From Phycisphaerales bacterium (lineage in GTDB: Bacteria; Planctomycetota; Phycisphaerae; Phycisphaerales; UBA1924): a stretch of 55,012 bases of DNA. Under the pieces are notes generated by a model, which ran no database searches, was not told where the DNA came from, and saw only the letters and a program-made list of their open reading frames with translations. Positions 44,513 to 53,465 of the stretch are shown here, in pieces (positions within the stretch are counted from its first letter, which is position 1; each line of letters opens with the position of its first letter). A program made the position numbers and the translations under genes. The stretch is from assembly GCA_013360695.1 (NCBI GenBank), contig JABWBC010000005.1, positions 1 to 55,012 of the forward strand. Reading direction: 5' to 3'.

Positions 44513-45555
44513 CCCGCGACGACAGCAGCGTCGCCGTCGATCGAGATTCCGACACGATCGCCAATCCGAAACGTCGGCGAACCCGCCTCAAGCGACAGGA
44601 TCGAAAGGCCGCACACCCCCAGCGAGTAGCGCGTGTGGTGCCCAACGAAGCTGACGTCCTTGATCTCGGCCGGCAAGCCTTCCCTCAACTTCAGACGAAC
44701 CTGCTCCGGGCGTACGACGGCGGTCACGGCTTGGCCCACGGCGCCTATGCCCGGAATTGAACCGAGCGGAGATTCGGCCAGTACGCGTCCGCCCTGTGCT
44801 GGTGTCGCTCTAGCTGGGATGAAATTCGCCTCTCCAAGGAATTCGGCCACAAACTTCGATGCGGGGCGTGAGTATACCTCCGCCGGAGGGCCGACTTGTG
44901 CGACCTTGCCTTTGTCGAGCACCGCAATCCGATCGCCAATCGCCATCGCCTCTTCGCGATCGTGCGTTACGCAAATCGTGGTCATCTCGAATTCACGGCA
45001 GAGTCTCTTGATCTCGTCGCGGAGCTCGTGACGCAGCTTGGCGTCGAGATTTGATAGCGGCTCGTCAAGCAACAACACATCGGGTCGGATGACCAGGGCT
45101 CGCGCAAGGGCCACTCGTTGCTGCTGACCACCAGACAGTTGGTTTGGCTTACGATCGGACAATGATCGCATTTTGACAGCGTCAAGTGCCGCGTCGATCC
45201 GTGCTGAGGCCTCGGCGGTGGGGGTCTTTCGCACCCGTAGCCCGAACGCGACGTTTTCCGCCACAGTCAGGTGGGGCCACAGCGCGTACGACTGGAAGAC
45301 CATGCCCGTGTTTCGCTGGTTCGCGGGCAGGTCGGTGACGTCGCGATCTCCGAAGCGGATCCGGCCGTCGGTCGGCTCGATGAACCCCGCGATCATGCGC
45401 AGGATGGTGGTCTTGCCGCAGCCGCTGGGGCCCAAGAGGAAGAAGAGTTCGCCCGGGTTGATGGAGAGATCGACGTGGTCGATGACCCTGGTCGCCGGGC
45501 CCTTGGCGGCCGGGTAGTCCTTCACCACGTTGGTGAGCGTGATCGCGGTGGGCAT
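44509..45555 (-). CDS. ABC transporter ATPase of the PotA/FbpC/CysA type (no permease nearby)
   Basis: The 348-residue product starts at ATG 45555 (MPTAITLTNVVKDYP). Motifs: Walker A GPSGCGKTT (42-50), Q-loop FQSYALWPHLT, signature LSGGQQQRVALARAL (140-), Walker B VLLLDEP (160-166), D-loop SNLDA and H-loop THDREEAMAIGD. The last 110 residues form the TOBE-type domain of spermidine/putrescine, iron(III) and sulfate/molybdate importers (LGEANFIPA, VVRPEQVRL). It energises import but needs membrane subunits and a binding protein, neither of which is visible in the window. It is convergent with Nudix with a 4-bp stop overlap. An upstream in-frame start at 45615 exists but carries no domain sequence. 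Confidence 0.92.
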   Translation of the reverse strand: MPTAITLTNVVKDYPAAKGPATRVIDHVDLSINPGELFFLLGPSGCGKTTILRMIAGFIEPTDGRIRFGDRDVTDLPANQRNTGMVFQSYALWPHLTVAENVAFGLRVRKTPTAEASARIDAALDAVKMRSLSDRKPNQLSGGQQQRVALARALVIRPDVLLLDEPLSNLDAKLRHELRDEIKRLCREFEMTTICVTHDREEAMAIGDRIAVLDKGKVAQVGPPAEVYSRPASKFVAEFLGEANFIPARATPAQGGRVLAESPLGSIPGIGAVGQAVTAVVRPEQVRLKLREGLPAEIKDVSFVGHHTRYSLGVCGLSILSLEAGSPTFRIGDRVGISIDGDAAVVAG

Positions 45556-45607
45556 GAGGGCGACACGATAGCAGGGCCGCGTTCTTCTTGTGGCTACGCT
45601 GGTGTGA

Positions 45608-45970
45608 ATGTCCACCCCGCGCGGATTGAAGCAGAGCCTGGCGTCGATCGAGAAGCTGCGCTCGATCCGACCGGGATTCCGCGCGGCGGGGACGCTGGCA
45701 ACGCCGATGAATCAGCTGTGTCAGACCCTGCGACGCCAGTCGAGAGCGGTGGGGGGGTTGCACGACACCTGGGAGCGGCTGGCGCCCCCGGAGCTGAAGG
45801 CCCTGTGCGGCATCCGCGGCCTGTCGAAGCGCACGATCACGCTCCTGGTGCGGGACTCGTCCGCGTGCTTCGAGGCCGACCGGTTGCTGCGGGCGGGGTT
45901 GGGCGACGAGCTATGCCGGGCCTGCGGGGCGGCGTGGATCCGCCTTATCGTTGATGCGACACACGCGTAA
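45608..45970 (+). CDS. DUF721/DciA-like protein
   Basis: The 120-residue product starts at ATG 45608. The C-terminal 70 residues read GLHDTWERLAPPELKALCGI, RGLSKRTITLLVRDSSACFE, ADRLLRAGLGDELCRACG, the layout of DUF721/DciA (W near the start, xLxVxVxSSA strand, LLxxL helix). DciA loads the replicative helicase in bacteria lacking DnaC and often sits near dnaA, recF or gyrB. Here the gene points into the AT-rich, DnaA-box-containing stretch that follows. No dnaA is in the window. The family call is by pattern, moderately firm. Divergent from the ABC ATPase gene by 52 bp. Confidence 0.7.
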   Translation: MSTPRGLKQSLASIEKLRSIRPGFRAAGTLATPMNQLCQTLRRQSRAVGGLHDTWERLAPPELKALCGIRGLSKRTITLLVRDSSACFEADRLLRAGLGDELCRACGAAWIRLIVDATHA

Positions 45971-46090
45971 TGTGTGTAATTATATATCACGTATTACAAT
46001 GTGACATTATCGCAAAGTCATAGAACGAATTTATATCAACAAAGCCCCGTCGAATACGCGCTCGCGGAGTTATCCACAATTTCAACTTTA
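45961..46090. other. AT-rich stretch with DnaA box: origin-like or regulatory region
   Basis: This stretch is far AT-richer than its surroundings. TTATCCACA at 46070-46078 is a perfect DnaA box, and TGTGTGTAA at 45971-45979 matches the reverse box TGTGNATAA with one change. Nested inverted repeats (TAATGT and ACATTA, 45968-46009; GTAAT and ATTAC inside) surround ATTATATATCAC. It could be an origin or a DnaA-controlled promoter of the next gene. Confidence 0.45.
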
Positions 46091-46154
46091 TGCCGGGAGG
46101 AGTTGCGTGCGGCACCCTGGCCGGGTAGGGTGGAAACTCCAAGAAAGGACTGTT

Positions 46155-46913
46155 ATGCCAACCACGCAGATTCGCGGACGAATTGTTCATGTTCCCGGCC
46201 CTTGGGGCGCGTCGGTGCCCGTGCGTGGGCTCACCGTCAAGGCCTACGACATCGACGCCGGCGATCCGGACGATCTGATCTGGCAGGGCACGACGGACTC
46301 CAACGGCGATTTCGGCGGGCAGTCGAGCGAATGGAAGGACCGGATCCGGATTCCACGCCCGTTCCCGCTTCCGCCCGCCATGGTTGAGAATCCGACCGAC
46401 CTGTTGCTGCTGAGGCTTGAGATTTCCGATGGAAGTACCACGATTCCGTACACGCCATTCTTGAGCAATTCGCCGATTCCCGTCGTGTGGCCGGTTCCCC
46501 CGGCACCGTGCGTGTTGGTCAACGGCGAGGTGTGCAATTCTCCTGTGGACGTCAAGCAGAAAGTGATCGCTCGCACGCAGCAGCGGAGTGGAATCACGAT
46601 CGAGCTTTCCGGCCCCGTGGCGGCGTACCTGTGGTCGATCCGGCTTCGCGGCACGGAGTTGAAGCAGGCGCTCGAAGCGGCCCGACCGGATCTGACAGGT
46701 TTCATCAATCCGTGGGGCGCCGACGATGTGGCCGCCCTCGTTGTCGCTATAGCGATTCTGTGCTTCGCCGTCGGTGTTTCCACATTCGTCGTGTGCGTCG
46801 GTATCGCCATCATCATTATGGTGGCCAAGAACTACAGATTTGACGACATTTCATTCGAAGGCAATCCCGCGACGGGAACCGCCAAGATCACGATTCGCTC
46901 AAGTCCCACCTAA
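46155..46913 (+). CDS. Hypothetical protein with beta-sandwich N-terminus and C-terminal membrane helix
   Basis: The 252-residue product starts at ATG 46155, with AAAGGA 7 bases upstream; an alternative earlier start at 46107 lacks support. The N-terminal part (ITVKAYD-like, here LTVKAYDIDAG, then LIWQGTTDSNGDFGG) looks like a transthyretin/carboxypeptidase-regulatory-like beta-sandwich. A polar middle leads to a long hydrophobic stretch (VAALVVAIAILCFAVGVSTF, VVCVGIAIIIMVA), which is a membrane hairpin or helix, then a short tail. No signal peptide is seen. Family not recognised. It is the first gene after the DnaA-box region and may be regulated from there. Confidence 0.55.
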   Translation: MPTTQIRGRIVHVPGPWGASVPVRGLTVKAYDIDAGDPDDLIWQGTTDSNGDFGGQSSEWKDRIRIPRPFPLPPAMVENPTDLLLLRLEISDGSTTIPYTPFLSNSPIPVVWPVPPAPCVLVNGEVCNSPVDVKQKVIARTQQRSGITIELSGPVAAYLWSIRLRGTELKQALEAARPDLTGFINPWGADDVAALVVAIAILCFAVGVSTFVVCVGIAIIIMVAKNYRFDDISFEGNPATGTAKITIRSSPT

Positions 46914-46930
46914 GAGAACAAAGATCGGCC

Positions 46931-46947
46931 CCCCTCAGCGGGGTTTT
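46931..46947 (+). terminator. Weak rho-independent terminator
   Basis: CCCC TCAGC GGGG followed by TTTT (46931-46947), just after the membrane protein gene. The stem is short. Confidence 0.45.
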
Positions 46948-46976
46948 CCGCGAGGGGATTCGTTGTTGGGCAAACG

Positions 46977-47003
46977 AAACACCCGACCATTGGCCGGGTG
47001 TTT
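46977..47003. terminator. Bidirectional terminator between converging genes
   Basis: AAACACCCG (46977-46985) and CGGGTGTTT (46995-47003) form a 9-bp stem with A and T at the base on both strands, serving the plus-strand gene and the CTERM gene ending at 47083. Confidence 0.75.
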
Positions 47004-47082
47004 CATGGGTCGATCGTTGCGTTTGAAGTTCGCGGGCCGGGAGGGCGCTGACGCCGCCGGCCCTGGTTCGATCGACGGTTGT

Positions 47083-47793
47083 TTACTTGCTGCGGCGCTG
47101 GCGGCGGGCGGCGAGAAGGCCGCCGAGGCCGGCGAGGCTGAGGGAGCCGGGGGTCGGGACATAAATCAGCTGGTCCTGCGAGCCGTTGTTGGTGAGGCCC
47201 AGCACCGGGGCGGTCCGGGCGGTGTGCCCGATGGAGTTGATCAGGGTGTTGTAGTGGCCGGTGATGCCCGACGACAGGGCGCTGCCGTTGGTCTTGGTGG
47301 CCTTGAAGTGCCCGCCCGACAGGCCGAGGCCGGCGACGCCGGTGCTGGCGCTGTAGTCGGCGACGATGTCCCAAACGGCCAGCTGGAACGCGGTGGCCAG
47401 GTCGTTGTTGAGGCCGGTCTGCGAGATCGTGATGCCCGCGGTGGTGTAGATGTCGCGGATGGCGTTGGCCTTATCGACGCCCATGGGGGCCGAGTTGGGG
47501 GTCCACTGCGGGTCGACGACGCGGTAGGTCTTGTAGCTGGTGGTGACATACTCGCTGAAGTCGGTGCAGAAGGTGCGGTGCTCGCCGTCCAAGCGCGAGG
47601 ACCAGCCCGTGCCGCTCGTGATCATGTGCTTCAACTGCCCGGCGAAGACGTTCATGGTGTTGGAGAAATACGTGGCCTTGACGTCCGAGCCCGAGCCCTT
47701 GCCGGTGTACTTCATGCTCACGGTGTCGGCGGCCATGGCACCCGAGGCGAAGCCGGCGGCGGCGACAACAGCGGCGATCATCGTGGTCTTCAT
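47083..47793 (-). CDS. Secreted CTERM protein with thioester-like Cys/Gln segment
   Basis: The 236-residue product starts at ATG 47793 after AAGGAG, with a signal peptide ending AMAA. Its mature part includes HRTFCTDFSEYVTTSYKTYR, KANAIRDIYTTAGI and DLATAFQLAVWDIVAD. That order (FCTD, AIxxLY-like, QLAxWDIV) recalls thioester (TED/TQXA-type) surface domains, in which a Cys and a Gln form an internal thioester for covalent adhesion; whether the pair is functional here is unknown. The tail VPTPGSLSLAGLGGLLAARR is CTERM-type with Pro-Thr-Pro. Confidence 0.65.
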   Translation of the reverse strand: MKTTMIAAVVAAAGFASGAMAADTVSMKYTGKGSGSDVKATYFSNTMNVFAGQLKHMITSGTGWSSRLDGEHRTFCTDFSEYVTTSYKTYRVVDPQWTPNSAPMGVDKANAIRDIYTTAGITISQTGLNNDLATAFQLAVWDIVADYSASTGVAGLGLSGGHFKATKTNGSALSSGITGHYNTLINSIGHTARTAPVLGLTNNGSQDQLIYVPTPGSLSLAGLGGLLAARRQRRSK

Positions 47794-48103
47794 CTCTCTG
47801 CTCCTTCAGCTTTGCGAATGTGCATCCGTGCACGGCTCGCGTCTCGCGGCCGGCTGCCCGAAAGGTGCCATACGCACGCGTGATCTCCAGCCCCAGACCA
47901 CCACACGCCCCGTCGACGCAACGGTCCTGCGGGCGGGGGCGAGTACATCACCCCATTCGCGCCAGACGACGCGGGTTCTGGGGCGTAGAAAGGCCGACGG
48001 CTGCTGATTCGGCGGCGGTGGGGGGCGGGTTGGGTACACTGGCCCCGGCCCCGGGGCGGTTCTCGGCCGGCGGGGCGGGTCGGCGTCACGGAGGAGCGGG
48101 GTC
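47794..48103. other. Divergent spacer between CTERM gene and dnaE
   Basis: The 310-bp gap has GC-rich runs (GGCCCCGGCCCCGGGG near 48040) and the dnaE ribosome site GGAGGAG at about 48089. I see no supported promoter or RNA. Confidence 0.3.
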
Positions 48104-51100
48104 ATGGCGGGCGGTGAGAGCAAATCGGGAGCAACCAAGCCCGTGCCGGTGATCCCGGCCGACCAGCAGTTCGTCCACCTGCACCTGCACACGGAGTACT
48201 CGCTGCTCGACGGCGGGAACCGCGTCGACAAGCTCGTGAATCGCGTGGCCGAGCTTGGCATGACGGCGGTGGGGGTGACGGACCACGGCAACATCTTCGG
48301 GGCCGTCAGCGTCTATCAGACCTGCAAAGAGAAGGGGATCAGGCCGATCCTGGGCGTTGAGGCGTATGTCACGCCGCCCGGCAAGCCGCGCCAGGACCGG
48401 ACGTATTCGGGCGGCGGCGAGGGCGGCTACCACCTGGTGCTCCTGTGCGAGAACAACGAGGGCTGGCAGAACCTCCTGGTGCTGTGCTCCGAGGCGTACC
48501 TGACGGGGTTCTACTACAAGCCGCGGATCGATCGCGAACTTCTCGAGAAACACAGCGCGGGGCTGATCGCGGTCAACGGGCACCTTGGTTCGGAGATCGG
48601 CGAGCACCTGCTCGATTACGAGCGCACGGGGGACGAGAAGTACTGGAAGCTCGCGGTGGAAAGCGCGGAGTGGCACGCGCGGGTGTTCAATGGAAATGGT
48701 GGGGCGCGCCCCGGCGAACCGCCGCGGTTCTACGTCGAGCTCCAGCACCACATCGCCGAGCAGAACTCGATCAACAAGCACCTGATTCGCTTGGCGCGCG
48801 AGCTTGACCTGCCCCTGGTGAGCGACAACGACGCGCACTTCCTCAAGGCCGAGGACCACGACGCGCACGACACGCTGATCTGCATCTCGACGGGCAAGAA
48901 CAAGAGCGACACCAACCGGATGCGCTACCCGACCGAGCTGTACGTGAAATCGCCGGCGCAGATGCGGGCGATGTTCGAGGCGTACGGCGACGCGGGTCGT
49001 GAGGCGTGTGACAACAGCGTGCGCATCGCGGAACGCTGCAACGTCGAGCTTCCCCTCGGGCGCAACAACGCGCCCGCGGTGCGGATCGACCTGCCCGACC
49101 CCAAGAAGCTGCCGCGCCACGACGATCCGAAGTACGCCGGCGATCTTTCGGCGTGGTACAAGGACTACTGCGCGAGCTTCGAGCTCAAGCCCTTCGCGAG
49201 CGTGCCGACTCAGGCCGAACTGGCGGAATCAAAGAAGAACTGCGACGCCGCCCTGCGGATGCTGAGCGACGCGGGGTTTGTGTGGAGGTATGGGCCGGGG
49301 GAGCAGGCACGAGGCACTGGGCACTTGGCACCAGAAAAGACCGGGGCCGCCCATGAAGCGGATCGCCGGACCGCGCAGATGGCACGCCTCGAGCGCGAGC
49401 TGAAAATCCTCGCCGACAAGAACATCTCCGCGTACTTCCTCATCGTGTGGGACTTCGTCAACTGGGGAAGGCAGCGCGGCATTCCATCCAACGCCCGCGG
49501 TTCGGGCGTCGGCACCATGGTCGGCTACGTGCTCGGACTGTCGAACGCCTGCCCCGTCGAATACGGCCTGCTGTTCGAGCGGTTCACCGACCCCGATCGC
49601 TCGGAATACCCCGATATCGATATCGACCTGTGCCAGGACGGGCGCGGTGAGGTCATCAACTACGTCCGCAAGAAGTACGGGCACGTCGCCCAGATCATCA
49701 CGTTCGGGACCATGAAGGCCCGGGCCGCGATCCGCGACGTCTCGCGCGTGCTCGCGGTGTCGCTCCCCGCGGCCGACCGCATCGCCAAGCTGATCCCCGA
49801 CACGCTGAACATCACGCTCGACGAGGCGATCGAGCAGGAGCCCGATCTCAAGGGGTTGTACGACGGTCAGCAGCGCTGCCTCGACAAGGTGAACGACAAG
49901 CTCTCGCCCGAGCAATCGATCGACGCGAGGACCGTGCGTTCGCTGATCGACAACGCGCGGACGCTGGAGGGCCAGGCGCGCCACGCGGGCGTTCACGCCG
50001 CGGGCGTGATCATCGCGACGCGCCCGCTGCAGGAGATCGTGCCACTCTATCGCCAGAGCGGGAGCGAAGAGACGGAGATCGTGACGCAGTGGGACGGGCC
50101 GACGTGCGAGAAGATGGGCCTGCTCAAGATGGACTTCCTGGGCCTGCGGACGATTTCGATCGTGGAGCGGGCGCGGAAGCTGATCCGCGAGGGTTTGAGC
50201 GAGGAGGAGATCTGGAAGGCCGTCGGCCGCTCGGCCGAGTTCGAACAACTCAGAGCGGCCAAGCAGCAAGGCTCGAATCAGAAGGGCAAGAAGAGCGCGG
50301 GCGAATCCGCGGCCGCTCTGAGCTTCGCGCATCCCCTCGACCTCGATCGCCTGCACTACACGGATCAAAAGGTCCTGGAGCTGTTCAGACGCGGCGACAC
50401 CACCGGCGTCTTCCAGTTTGAATCGGGCGGCATGCGTCGCCTCCTGGTCGAGATGAAGCCCGACCGCCTCGAGGACCTCATCGCCGCCAACGCGCTCTTC
50501 CGCCCGGGCCCGATGGACCTGATCCCCGACTACAACCGGCGCAAGCACGGGCAGGACGCCGTGCCGAGAGTCCACGACATCGTCGACCGATACACCGCCG
50601 AGACCTACGGCGTGATGGTGTACCAGGAACAGGTCATGCAGATCGTGCACGGCCTGGGCGGCATCAAGCTGCGCGACGCCTACACCCTCATCAAGAACAT
50701 CAGCAAGAAGAAGCACGACAAGATCGAGAAGGAACGCCCCAAGTTTGTCGAGGGCGCGCAGAAGCAGGGCCTGAACAAGCAGGCCGCCGAGGAACTGTTC
50801 GAGCTCATCCTAAAGTTCGCGGGCTACGGCTTCAACAAGTCGCACTCGACCGGGTACGCGATTGTCGCCTATCAGACCGCGTATCTGAAGACGTATTTCC
50901 CCGCGCAGTACATGGCCGCGTTCCTCACGTACGAGAGCCAGGCGCAGAAGGCGTCGGAGTGGATCCCGTACCTGGAAGATTGCCGGCGCACGCGCGTGAT
51001 CGATCCGGAGACGGGCAAGGTCACAAAGGTCGGCGTGGAGGTGAAGCCGCCCGACATCAACCTGTCGCAGGCGGATTTCGCGGTGGTGTTTGAGGCGGGC

Positions 51101-52279
51101 GAGGCGCACACGTCGTCGGGCGGGCACATCCGCTTTGGCCTGCGCGCGATCAAGGGCGTGGGTGACAAGCTCATCGAGGCGATCATCCAGGAGCGCGACC
51201 CCAAGTCCGGCGACGAAAGAGCGGAGCCGCGGCCCTTCACCTCGCTGTTCGACTTCTGCGAACGCGTGATGTCGCACGGCACGGGCATCCTGAACAAGGC
51301 CGCGCTCGAATCGCTCATCAAGTGCGGCGTGTTCGATTCCGTGCACGGGCGCCAGAACCGCGCCGCGATGATCGCGTCGATCGAACAGGCCGTCGGCGCC
51401 GCGCAGAAGGCGGCCCAGGATCGCGCGAGCGGCCAGGGCTCGCTGTTCGGCCTCGGCGGTGGTGGTCTCGGTGGTGGGGGACCTGCGCCCGCGGCACCCG
51501 CCGACACCGGCGTGCTCACGCGCGCCACGCCCTGGAGCGAAAGCGAGACACTCGCGGGCGAGAAGGACGTGCTGGGTTTCTATGTCTCCAGCCACCCGCT
51601 CGAAACGTGGAAGCACTGGGCCGCGACGTTCGCCAACGCCGACACGTCGAGCGTGAAGAACATGGCCCAGGACACCCGCGCGATCATCGCGGGCTTGGTG
51701 CAGAGCGTGCGCCAGTTGGTTGTGAAGTCCGGGCGCTCCGCCGGGCAGAAGATGGGCATCGTCACGTTCGAAGATACGGCCGGCGCGATGGACTGCGTGC
51801 TCTTCACCGACGCCTTCGCGCGCTTCGGGCACCTCGTCGACGCCTCCAGCACCACGCCGGTCTTCCTCCTCGGCCGCGTCGATCGCTCGCGCGGCGACCC
51901 GCAGCTCATCGTCGAACGCGTCGTGCCGATCGACGGCGTGCCCGTGCTCCCCGGGCGCCTGCAGCTCTTCTTCGACGGCGAGCGGCTCAACGGCACGGGG
52001 CGATCGAGCATGGAGCGGGCCGCGGAACTCGTGCGCGCCAAGGCGGCGGCGGGCCCCGCGGACTTCCCGATCGAGATCGCCGTCGCGTCCGCGGGCTCGG
52101 TGGCGACCATGAGCGTTGATTCGCGCACGCGCGTCGCGCTCGATCCCGATCTCATCAAGCAGCTCGTGCTGATCCTGGGCGAGGGGTGCGTGCGCGTGGT
52201 GGGGGGCGTGACGGCCGAGGTCGTCAACGGCAGCAACAGCCGCCCGTGGGAAAAGAAGAAGAGGCCGGTCGAGGTGTGA
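48104..52279 (+). CDS. dnaE: DNA polymerase III alpha subunit (DnaE) with PHP domain
   Basis: The 1391-residue protein starts at ATG 48104 behind GGAGGAG. The N-terminal PHP domain reads FVHLHLHTEYSLLDGG, VGVTDHGNIFG, GVEAYV, GYHLVLL, NGHLGSEI and VSDNDAHFL; all potential metal ligands are His, Asp or Glu, so its proofreading-type phosphoesterase site may be active. The palm has the catalytic Asp pair YPDIDIDLCQDG (Asp504, Asp506), then SNARGSGVGTMVGYVLG just before. Tandem HhH (KGVGDKLIEAI) and an OB-fold nucleic-acid-binding region near residues 1200-1300 follow. It is the replicative polymerase's catalytic subunit. Residues about 398-425 carry an insertion encoded by four GGCAC heptamers. 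Confidence 0.96.
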   Translation: MAGGESKSGATKPVPVIPADQQFVHLHLHTEYSLLDGGNRVDKLVNRVAELGMTAVGVTDHGNIFGAVSVYQTCKEKGIRPILGVEAYVTPPGKPRQDRTYSGGGEGGYHLVLLCENNEGWQNLLVLCSEAYLTGFYYKPRIDRELLEKHSAGLIAVNGHLGSEIGEHLLDYERTGDEKYWKLAVESAEWHARVFNGNGGARPGEPPRFYVELQHHIAEQNSINKHLIRLARELDLPLVSDNDAHFLKAEDHDAHDTLICISTGKNKSDTNRMRYPTELYVKSPAQMRAMFEAYGDAGREACDNSVRIAERCNVELPLGRNNAPAVRIDLPDPKKLPRHDDPKYAGDLSAWYKDYCASFELKPFASVPTQAELAESKKNCDAALRMLSDAGFVWRYGPGEQARGTGHLAPEKTGAAHEADRRTAQMARLERELKILADKNISAYFLIVWDFVNWGRQRGIPSNARGSGVGTMVGYVLGLSNACPVEYGLLFERFTDPDRSEYPDIDIDLCQDGRGEVINYVRKKYGHVAQIITFGTMKARAAIRDVSRVLAVSLPAADRIAKLIPDTLNITLDEAIEQEPDLKGLYDGQQRCLDKVNDKLSPEQSIDARTVRSLIDNARTLEGQARHAGVHAAGVIIATRPLQEIVPLYRQSGSEETEIVTQWDGPTCEKMGLLKMDFLGLRTISIVERARKLIREGLSEEEIWKAVGRSAEFEQLRAAKQQGSNQKGKKSAGESAAALSFAHPLDLDRLHYTDQKVLELFRRGDTTGVFQFESGGMRRLLVEMKPDRLEDLIAANALFRPGPMDLIPDYNRRKHGQDAVPRVHDIVDRYTAETYGVMVYQEQVMQIVHGLGGIKLRDAYTLIKNISKKKHDKIEKERPKFVEGAQKQGLNKQAAEELFELILKFAGYGFNKSHSTGYAIVAYQTAYLKTYFPAQYMAAFLTYESQAQKASEWIPYLEDCRRTRVIDPETGKVTKVGVEVKPPDINLSQADFAVVFEAGEAHTSSGGHIRFGLRAIKGVGDKLIEAIIQERDPKSGDERAEPRPFTSLFDFCERVMSHGTGILNKAALESLIKCGVFDSVHGRQNRAAMIASIEQAVGAAQKAAQDRASGQGSLFGLGGGGLGGGGPAPAAPADTGVLTRATPWSESETLAGEKDVLGFYVSSHPLETWKHWAATFANADTSSVKNMAQDTRAIIAGLVQSVRQLVVKSGRSAGQKMGIVTFEDTAGAMDCVLFTDAFARFGHLVDASSTTPVFLLGRVDRSRGDPQLIVERVVPIDGVPVLPGRLQLFFDGERLNGTGRSSMERAAELVRAKAAAGPADFPIEIAVASAGSVATMSVDSRTRVALDPDLIKQLVLILGEGCVRVVGGVTAEVVNGSNSRPWEKKKRPVEV
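49306..49333 (+). repeat. Four tandem heptanucleotides inside dnaE
   Basis: GGCACGA, GGCACTG, GGCACTT and GGCACCA follow each other without gaps (49306-49333). All share GGCAC and differ only in the last two bases. Seven is not a multiple of three, so gain or loss of a unit would shift the dnaE frame. Confidence 0.75.
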
Positions 52280-52377
52280 ATCGAATCGGCGTGTTGTGGA
52301 CCTGATCTGATCTTCGCAACGCGGCGGCACTCACCTTGGAGTCGCGCGGTGGCTGCCCAGGTTCTGAGCGCCTGACG

Positions 52378-53367
52378 CTAGCGTTCCTTGTCTTCCTCGT
52401 ACGCGTCGATCACACGCTGCACCAAGGGATGGCGCACCACGTCCGAGCGATCGAGCGAGACGAAACCAACGCCGGGGGTCTTGGCCAGGCGCGCCGCGGC
52501 GTCGACCAGGCCCGATTCGCGCGGCTCTTCGAGATCGATCTGCGTCGTGTCGCCGGTCACGATCATCTTGCTCCCGTGGCCCATGCGGGTCAGGAACATC
52601 TTCATCTGGCCACGCGTCGCGTTCTGGGCCTCGTCGAGGATGATGACGGCGTTGTTGAGCGTCCGCCCGCGCATGAACGCCAGCGGCACGACCTCGACCA
52701 CGTCGTTCTCCATGAAGCGGCGCACGGTCGCGTAGTCCATCATGTCGTGGAGCGCGTCGAGCAGGGGGCGCAGGTACGGGTTGACCTTGGCCTGCATGTC
52801 GCCGGGGAGAAAGCCGAGCTTCTCGCCCGCCTCGACCGCGGGGCGCGCCAGGATGACCTTGGTGACGCGCGAGGTCTTGAGCAGGTGGACGGCGGCGGCG
52901 ACGGCCAGGTACGTCTTGCCCGTGCCCGCGGGACCGATCGAGAAGACCAGGTCGTGGTCGCGGATGGAATCGAGGTAACGTTGCTGGTTGGTGGTCTTGG
53001 CGCGGATGAGCTTGCCGCGCGAGTAGACGTCGAGCGAGCCGTCCCACGTGGCGGCCGAGTCGATGAACTGGCCATCTTCATCGGAGACGTCGAGCGTTGG
53101 CACGGGGCGCCCCGCCTGGTCGCTGATGATGTCGAGCACGTCCTGGCGCGTGAGCGAGCGCTCGTCGACGGCGGCCTGGAGCAGGCGCTCGATGACGCGC
53201 CGGGCGGCGGCGACGGCGTCGCGCGGGCCCTTGAGCTGGATCTCGCCGTCGCGCGACGTGATGTGCACGCCCAGCGCCTCGCGGATCAGCTTGAGGTTTC
53301 GCTCGGCGGGCCCCAGGACGGGCACGCTCCGGTCGGACTTGCGTTGGATTCGGATGGTTGTTTCCAC
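52378..53367 (-). CDS. phoH: PhoH-family ATPase
   Basis: The product is 329 residues from the GTG at 53367 (VETTIRIQRKSDRSV); an ATG at 53472 would add a 35-residue part overlapping the ROK start. A short KH-like N-terminal segment (LKLIREALGVHITSRDGEIQ) precedes the P-loop ATPase: SIGPAGTGKTYLAVAAAV (Walker A), ARPAVEAGEKLGFLPGD, NNAVIILDEAQNATRGQMKM (Walker B) and GSKMIVTGDTTQIDL. PhoH proteins are cytoplasmic ATPases related to superfamily 1 helicases and are often linked to RNA processing. The neighbouring gene is not an obvious partner. Start choice is uncertain; the ATPase call is firm. Confidence 0.9.
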   Translation of the reverse strand: METTIRIQRKSDRSVPVLGPAERNLKLIREALGVHITSRDGEIQLKGPRDAVAAARRVIERLLQAAVDERSLTRQDVLDIISDQAGRPVPTLDVSDEDGQFIDSAATWDGSLDVYSRGKLIRAKTTNQQRYLDSIRDHDLVFSIGPAGTGKTYLAVAAAVHLLKTSRVTKVILARPAVEAGEKLGFLPGDMQAKVNPYLRPLLDALHDMMDYATVRRFMENDVVEVVPLAFMRGRTLNNAVIILDEAQNATRGQMKMFLTRMGHGSKMIVTGDTTQIDLEEPRESGLVDAAARLAKTPGVGFVSLDRSDVVRHPLVQRVIDAYEEDKER

Positions 53368-53465
53368 GACGTGACTATCGTAGGGCTTTCGGGACGAAAG
53401 TCGGCGGGCCCGATGGCCGACAGTTTTCTCTGGGACCATCGCGACCAGGACGGCAAGGAGAGACC

